Source: a virus. From it: a DNA stretch of 34,762 bases. The stretch lies in IMG/VR virus record IMGVR_UViG_3300036832_000699, positions 1 to 34,762 of that record, one strand, 5' to 3'. The notes under the pieces were generated by a model that saw only the letters and a list, made by a program, of their open reading frames with translations, did no database searches and was not told where the DNA came from. The position numbers and the translations under genes were made by a program. This document shows, piece by piece, positions 30,827 through 34,762 of this stretch (position 1 is the stretch's first letter; every line of letters starts with the position of its first letter).

Positions 30827-31095
30827 CCCTTGCAGCCGACAACGCGAGAAACATCCTTCGGGCAGCACTTGCAGCCGACATTGGTATCATTGTCGATATC
30901 GAAGCCGATCCGACTATGATACAACCCGCGTCCCGAGCCAAACAGATACTTTACCGTTTCAAACAAGAAGACCACGACTTCAAAGACCTAACTATTCGTT
31001 TTGACAAAGACTCACCCGACAAAGCCCTACGAATAATCAAAATCAGTTCCCTCGAACGACTTACTGAAAAACTTGGAGTCGATGACGATGCCTAG
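30823..31095 (+). CDS. Hypothetical protein (90 aa)
   Basis: It starts MTLAADNARNILRAALAADI and has an alpha/beta pattern (GIIVDIEADPTMIQPASRAK; LTIRFDKDSPDKALRIIKIS). GGAATTGCG precedes the ATGA overlap start. The stop is TAG. Unknown family. Confidence 0.65.
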   Translation: MTLAADNARNILRAALAADIGIIVDIEADPTMIQPASRAKQILYRFKQEDHDFKDLTIRFDKDSPDKALRIIKISSLERLTEKLGVDDDA

Positions 31096-31387
31096 AATAT
31101 ATGAAGACAAGACCCTCGCCCGAATTTGCGTTCGGCTTTGGGCTGACGACTGTGAATTTCTGCGTAACCTTAGCCGAGCCAGAGAACTCGGGCTAAACCT
31201 GCTTATTCGCCAGATAATTCACAGCTACGTTGCCCACGTCAAAGACCGTGAACACCAAGAACTGAACAAGCTTGACGACATAAAACCCTTGGACGCCATA
31301 GACCTGGAAAATCTCGAACTAGACTTTGAAGAAGAACCACAGCCTGAACCCGAACCAAAGGGTCAAGTTATCGACATAACCCTCTAA
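31088..31387 (+). CDS. Hypothetical protein with C-terminal VIDITL tag (99 aa)
   Basis: It starts MPRIYEDKTLARICVRLWAD at the ATG nine bases after GGAG; ATGs closer to the site are less likely. A helical domain (DDCEFLRNLSRARELGLNLL, IRQIIHSYVAHV) reminiscent of ribbon-helix-helix-type proteins is followed by an acidic Pro/Glu linker (EEEPQPEPEP) and KGQVIDITL. It overlaps the previous gene by 8 bases. Function unknown. Confidence 0.7.
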   Translation: MPRIYEDKTLARICVRLWADDCEFLRNLSRARELGLNLLIRQIIHSYVAHVKDREHQELNKLDDIKPLDAIDLENLELDFEEEPQPEPEPKGQVIDITL

Positions 31388-31401
31388 CGAAGGACAACAC
31401 A

Positions 31402-31941
31402 ATGTCAGACGACGTTGAAATCACAAACCTGGAAACCCAAATCGGCGTACCAGCCTTTCACGACGTTGAGCCAATCCAAGGACCAAGAACCCAAAGCCTC
31501 TTGCGTCAATGGATCAAGCTTCAAGGTCTAAACGAAGAGGCTGTCCGAAAGGCCAGTCCAAAACTCTTGGTTGCAGCTTACCGTAGCAAAGGCTACCTAG
31601 AGACTTGGAAAGACCGAACCAATACAACAACTAACCAAGTTCTCGAAGCCACAATCGCCCAGGAAAAGCTTGACGACGACGACGAACCAGCGCCTACGGC
31701 GCAAGAGTCAGAAGCGCCTGCGGCACCAAGAAAGTCAGTTGAAGAACTCACAATCCAACACCTAAATGGAATAATCCGGCGAATAAACTATATCAAAAAC
31801 TACGGCCTCAGCGAAGCCAAACTTAACCCGGTCGTAAATCGTATCCGGGCTAAATGCCAAGAACTCGAAAATAGTCTCCTTGATCGCGAAATCACTTCAA
31901 GCGATCTGTGGGGAATGACTCCAAAAGATCCGCCATTCTAA
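31402..31941 (+). CDS. Hypothetical protein ending in an SSB-like DPPF tail (179 aa)
   Basis: It starts MSDDVEITNLETQIGVPAFH with AAGGA 9 bases upstream. Two helical domains (SLLRQWIKLQGLNEEAVRKA; HLNGIIRRINYIKNYGLSEA) are separated by an acidic Ala/Pro/Glu linker. It ends GMTPKDPPF, which resembles the C-terminal tail (DDDIPF) by which SSB recruits partners, but no OB fold is seen. Unknown family. Confidence 0.65.
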   Translation: MSDDVEITNLETQIGVPAFHDVEPIQGPRTQSLLRQWIKLQGLNEEAVRKASPKLLVAAYRSKGYLETWKDRTNTTTNQVLEATIAQEKLDDDDEPAPTAQESEAPAAPRKSVEELTIQHLNGIIRRINYIKNYGLSEAKLNPVVNRIRAKCQELENSLLDREITSSDLWGMTPKDPPF

Positions 31942-31951
31942 AGGAACCGCA

Positions 31952-32260
31952 ATGTCTGACCCAACTAACCCATTAGCAGCGGCGCTTCGCGCAAGCCTTC
32001 GGATTGTCGAAGACCCCACAATCGACCCCGATAGCCCGCTCAGCGAAGCTACCGTCGACAGCGTTAACATCCTACTCGACGAAATAAACAATGCACTCGC
32101 CGAGGGAATGCCCGAACGCATTACCGACGACAAGCTCGCCCAACTTGTCGACATATACCGCGCCCAAGCCTTGACCTGGGCCACGACCGAAGAAGACAAA
32201 AAGAACAAGCCCAGAGGCAAGCGCGCCCCAAAGGGCAACATCATTGACATAACCCTCTAA
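31952..32260 (+). CDS. Hypothetical protein with C-terminal IIDITL tag (102 aa)
   Basis: It starts MSDPTNPLAAALRASLRIVE with AAAGGA 6 bases upstream. A helical domain is followed by a basic linker (KKNKPRGKRAPKG) and NIIDITL. The linker here is basic while that of the 99-aa protein is acidic, so only the tag itself is shared. Function unknown. Confidence 0.7.
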   Translation: MSDPTNPLAAALRASLRIVEDPTIDPDSPLSEATVDSVNILLDEINNALAEGMPERITDDKLAQLVDIYRAQALTWATTEEDKKNKPRGKRAPKGNIIDITL

Positions 32261-32278
32261 ATCGAAAGGACTTGCGTA

Positions 32279-32488
32279 ATGCCGAAATATGAAGTCGAAC
32301 TCTCCCGCACACAAACCCACTCAGCAGTAATCGAAGTTGAAGCCGACGATGAAGATTCAGCTAGAATGACCGCAGAGAAAATCGCCGAAGAAGACCTAAG
32401 TTCAGAAAACCCCGCAGTCGAGTGGCTTCTCGAAGACGACACCCTTGAAGTCGAAGACGTCAACGAGGCCGACGAAGACAAAGCCTAG
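32279..32488 (+). CDS. Small acidic protein, DpnD/PcfM-like pattern (69 aa)
   Basis: It starts MPKYEVELSRTQTHSAVIEV, then EADDEDSARMTAEKIAEEDL and a very acidic tail. The strand-strand-helix order with 'VEA-x-DE-x-A' resembles small DpnD/PcfM-type phage proteins; this is weak. AAAGGA lies 9 bases before the ATG. TAG stop. Confidence 0.6.
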   Translation: MPKYEVELSRTQTHSAVIEVEADDEDSARMTAEKIAEEDLSSENPAVEWLLEDDTLEVEDVNEADEDKA

Positions 32489-32500
32489 AAAGCAAATCCA

Positions 32501-33481
32501 ATGGACAACCGTATAACCCCACCCGAACCCGTGTCAGCCTTCAGCGAAACCTTACCCAATCTACAGTTGGCTTGGGACTCAACGTCGTTGGGGGCACTCA
32601 AAAAGTGCCCCCAATACTACAAATACCATATAATCGACGGCTATACGTCGGGCCAGCCAAACGCACACCTGGAATTTGGTACGCTGTTCCATAGTGCAAC
32701 CGAACTCTATGAAAGACTTCGCAGTACTGGTCTTGACCACCAAAAGGCCCTGATCGACGTTGTTCGTTGGACCATACTAAATACTTGGGACAACGAAACG
32801 AACCGTCCTTGGCTCAGCGACGAACCCACGAAGACCCGAGAAACCCTAATCCGAACCCTGATTTGGTATCTCGACTTCTACAAAGACGACCGCATAGAAA
32901 CCATAACCCTTCCGAATGGCAAACCGGCAGTTGAAGTCAGCTTTAGGTTCCCGCTTAGCGGCGACGAACACGACACAAGCTTTCGTACAGAAACCACCGG
33001 AGAAGAATTTATCCTCTGCGGACACCTCGACAAAATTGGTTCCTTCAACGGTGGTCACTGGATACTCGACACAAAGACCACCAAATACGAACTCGACGAC
33101 TACTACTTCAGACAATACACTCCCGATAACCAGATGAACCTATACGACATTGCTGGTGCGGTCATATTCAACCAGGAAATCGAAGGAGTTATTGTCAACG
33201 CCATACAGATTTTGGTTAATGGTAGCCGCTTTAAGCGGCGATATATCAATAGGTCTCCCGAACAGCGTGAAGAATGGTTACGAGACTTAAACATTTGGCT
33301 TCACCAAGCCGAGATATATGCCGTCGCCAACCATTGGCCCCAAAACGAAAAGGGTTGCGGCTATGGCAAAGGCCGCTGTCAATTCTGGGGTATCTGTTCT
33401 ACCGACCCCAGCGCGCGGCAAGAACTCCTTGACGGGTTATTTGTCAAGCGTCCGGCTTGGAACCCCCTAGAAACCCGCTAG
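32501..33481 (+). CDS. RecB/Cas4-like PD-(D/E)XK exonuclease with probable Fe-S cluster
   Basis: This 326-aa protein fits the PDDEXK_1 (RecB/Cas4) family: STSLGALKKCPQYYKYH (27-43), GTLFH (60-64), GHLDKIG (174-180), ILDTKTTK (188-195) and a QMNLY motif (211-215). The active-site acids are D177 and D190 with K192. One Cys near the start (C36) and three at the end (C286, C293, C299; CGYGKGRCQFWGIC) form the set that binds a 4Fe-4S cluster in Cas4/AddB-type nucleases. It would resect DNA ends for recombination. The Sak4-like ATPase follows one small gene later. No strong ribosome site; the previous stop is 12 bases upstream. Confidence 0.85.
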   Translation: MDNRITPPEPVSAFSETLPNLQLAWDSTSLGALKKCPQYYKYHIIDGYTSGQPNAHLEFGTLFHSATELYERLRSTGLDHQKALIDVVRWTILNTWDNETNRPWLSDEPTKTRETLIRTLIWYLDFYKDDRIETITLPNGKPAVEVSFRFPLSGDEHDTSFRTETTGEEFILCGHLDKIGSFNGGHWILDTKTTKYELDDYYFRQYTPDNQMNLYDIAGAVIFNQEIEGVIVNAIQILVNGSRFKRRYINRSPEQREEWLRDLNIWLHQAEIYAVANHWPQNEKGCGYGKGRCQFWGICSTDPSARQELLDGLFVKRPAWNPLETR

Positions 33482-33491
33482 AGGACCGGCT

Positions 33492-33722
33492 ATGACAATG
33501 ACTCCAGAGAAATACGAAACCGTAGTCAAAGGCTTACTAAGACTGGCAAAAGCACAACAATTAGTAATAAGGCTTAACACAGCCGCACTAGAACAAGCAT
33601 TCGACATGTTACCAGAATCAGAAAACCGTACAAAAATCGCCCAACACTTAGACTACACCAATTCGTCTCTAACTACTCTCGAAGAACTCGTCACTAGCAT
33701 AATAAAAATCGCTGAAGACTAA
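33492..33722 (+). CDS. Small helical hypothetical protein (76 aa)
   Basis: It starts MTMTPEKYETVVKGLLRLAK with AGAGGA 7 bases upstream. It is all helical (SLTTLEELVTSIIKIAED at the end). It lies between the nuclease and the ATPase of the recombination module and may be an accessory factor, but no family is known. Confidence 0.65.
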   Translation: MTMTPEKYETVVKGLLRLAKAQQLVIRLNTAALEQAFDMLPESENRTKIAQHLDYTNSSLTTLEELVTSIIKIAED

Positions 33723-33744
33723 ACAAACAGAAGGACCGCAATCT

Positions 33745-34762
33745 ATGCCAAGCCTATTCGACACCGAGAACGAAAACGCCAAAATCATCTACATGGGGGA
33801 CAGCGGCCACGGAAAGACTGGCTCGAAGGCCAGCCTCATAGCGGCTGGCTACAAACTGCGTATGCTCGACACCGACCGTGGGTTTCGCGTTCTAAGGTCG
33901 CTGCTAACGGATCGCCGATACCCATACGCGGACTATATCAAAAAAGCCGGAATAGACTTGACCGAACCGGGAAGAATATCCTATATTCCCATCGACGTCC
34001 CAATGGGCCTGAAGTCGATGACCAAAACCGGCACTAGGGAAAGCTATAACATGCTAAGTCCGACCAACTCCAGTGGCTGGACCCAGATCGTAAACACTCT
34101 TTCTGAGTGGAAAGACGGCGAAATAAATCTCGGCCCCGTAACCGACTGGGATAACGACTGCATTCTCGACATTGACACCATCGGGACCGCAGCCGAACTA
34201 GCCAAGTACTGGGTCCAAGACATGAACAATCGCCTTGGAGTGCTTGAGGACGAACACGGACGCGATACTGGCGCGGCCCAAGAAATGATCCGACGACTCA
34301 GTATTCAGCTAACCAATCCAAGCGTCCGTTGTAACGTCATTGCTACGGCCCATATAAACTGGGTCGACACAACCCGTGGCGCGGCCCAAAACCCCAGCGT
34401 CTTAATACGCGACCACAAGCCCGTTGACGCCCGAGGCTACCCAAGTATCATTGGACAGGCTTTGAGTCCAATCTTCGGCAAACGTTGGAACGACATGTTT
34501 ATCGTTAGAAGGACAGGAAGCAGTGCTAACGCTGAACGACGCATCTATTCTGTTCCAACTGACAACGTTGATGCCAAACACTCAGCTTTCGTTGAGAGAA
34601 GCTACTCGCTAAGTACAGGTTTGGCGGAAATCTTCGCCGCGCTTCGATATCAAGACCCCCCAATCGACCTCATAAAAGCTATACGAGGCGACGAGCCTCA
34701 ACCTCCTACCGACCCATCGCCAAGCCCGAATAGCGGTTCTGGGTCGTTAGGCGTGGCCCGCG
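33745..34762 (+). CDS. Sak4-like RecA-fold ATPase (3' end outside the window)
   Basis: About 339 codons are visible and the frame is open at the right edge. It starts MPSLFDTENENAKIIYMGDS with AAGGA about 10 bases upstream. Walker A is GDSGHGKT (18-25); Walker B is CILDIDTIG; a sensor-like NVIATAHINW follows. This is the AAA_24/Sak4 pattern of phage single-strand annealing/RecA-like ATPases. The last visible part (PQPPTDPSPSPNSGSGS) is a disordered linker. It probably works with the exonuclease at 32501 in recombination-dependent repair or replication. Confidence 0.8.
   Translation, partial: MPSLFDTENENAKIIYMGDSGHGKTGSKASLIAAGYKLRMLDTDRGFRVLRSLLTDRRYPYADYIKKAGIDLTEPGRISYIPIDVPMGLKSMTKTGTRESYNMLSPTNSSGWTQIVNTLSEWKDGEINLGPVTDWDNDCILDIDTIGTAAELAKYWVQDMNNRLGVLEDEHGRDTGAAQEMIRRLSIQLTNPSVRCNVIATAHINWVDTTRGAAQNPSVLIRDHKPVDARGYPSIIGQALSPIFGKRWNDMFIVRRTGSSANAERRIYSVPTDNVDAKHSAFVERSYSLSTGLAEIFAALRYQDPPIDLIKAIRGDEPQPPTDPSPSPNSGSGSLGVAR

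Noticed and set aside
1-34762. Integrase, repressor or attachment site (temperate lifestyle)
   Set aside because: No tyrosine or serine recombinase, CI/Cro pair or att-like repeat was seen; this does not exclude them outside the window.

Overview
The window is part of a tailed double-stranded DNA phage genome (Caudoviricetes). It may be a free phage or an environmental contig: no integrase, tRNA, rRNA or CRISPR array is visible. Landmarks are a large terminase, a portal protein, a small-terminase-like HTH protein, collagen-like and KQYVD-type tail fibres, a RecB/Cas4-type nuclease and a Sak4-like ATPase. The host is probably a Gram-negative bacterium with an exosortase/PEP-CTERM system, because one phage gene encodes a protein with a full PEP-CTERM sorting signal. 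An alphaproteobacterial host would fit the general look of the genes, but this is only an inference.

Layout. Genes diverge from a non-coding region at about 17.0-17.8 kb. Everything to the left (1-16,998) reads on the minus strand and is the late/virion cassette. In transcription order it holds a 191-aa protein, small membrane and basic proteins, the TerS-like protein, a PD-(D/E)XK nuclease, an HTH protein, another membrane peptide, TerL, proline-rich proteins, the PEP-CTERM protein, two small hypotheticals, a portal protein with a fused pyrophosphatase-like domain, two related tail fibres with two other virion-type proteins between them, and a TPR glycosyltransferase. No major capsid gene is visible. 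Everything to the right (17,819-34,762) reads on the plus strand and is a dense early cassette of about 35 mostly tiny genes, many joined by ATGA overlaps. It includes a MoxR-type AAA+ ATPase with an acidic partner, a HIRAN-domain protein, a ParB-like protein, a zinc-ribbon protein, and a recombination module at the right end.

The divergence region looks like a control or replication region. Two inverted triplets of a 12-bp repeat flank a very AT-rich core, and a GTATGCC element and an A-tract element found there recur elsewhere in non-coding gaps.

The most novel observation is a shared C-terminal peptide, G-x-(V/I)-I-D-I-(T/D/K)-L. It ends at least five otherwise unrelated early proteins, usually after a charged or proline-rich linker, and reappears inside the AAA+ ATPase at the end of its N-terminal unit. 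This suggests a phage-encoded short docking or localisation tag. Other notable points are the PEP-CTERM protein in a virion operon, the portal-pyrophosphatase fusion, and a terminase whose only in-frame upstream ATG is followed directly by an amber codon.
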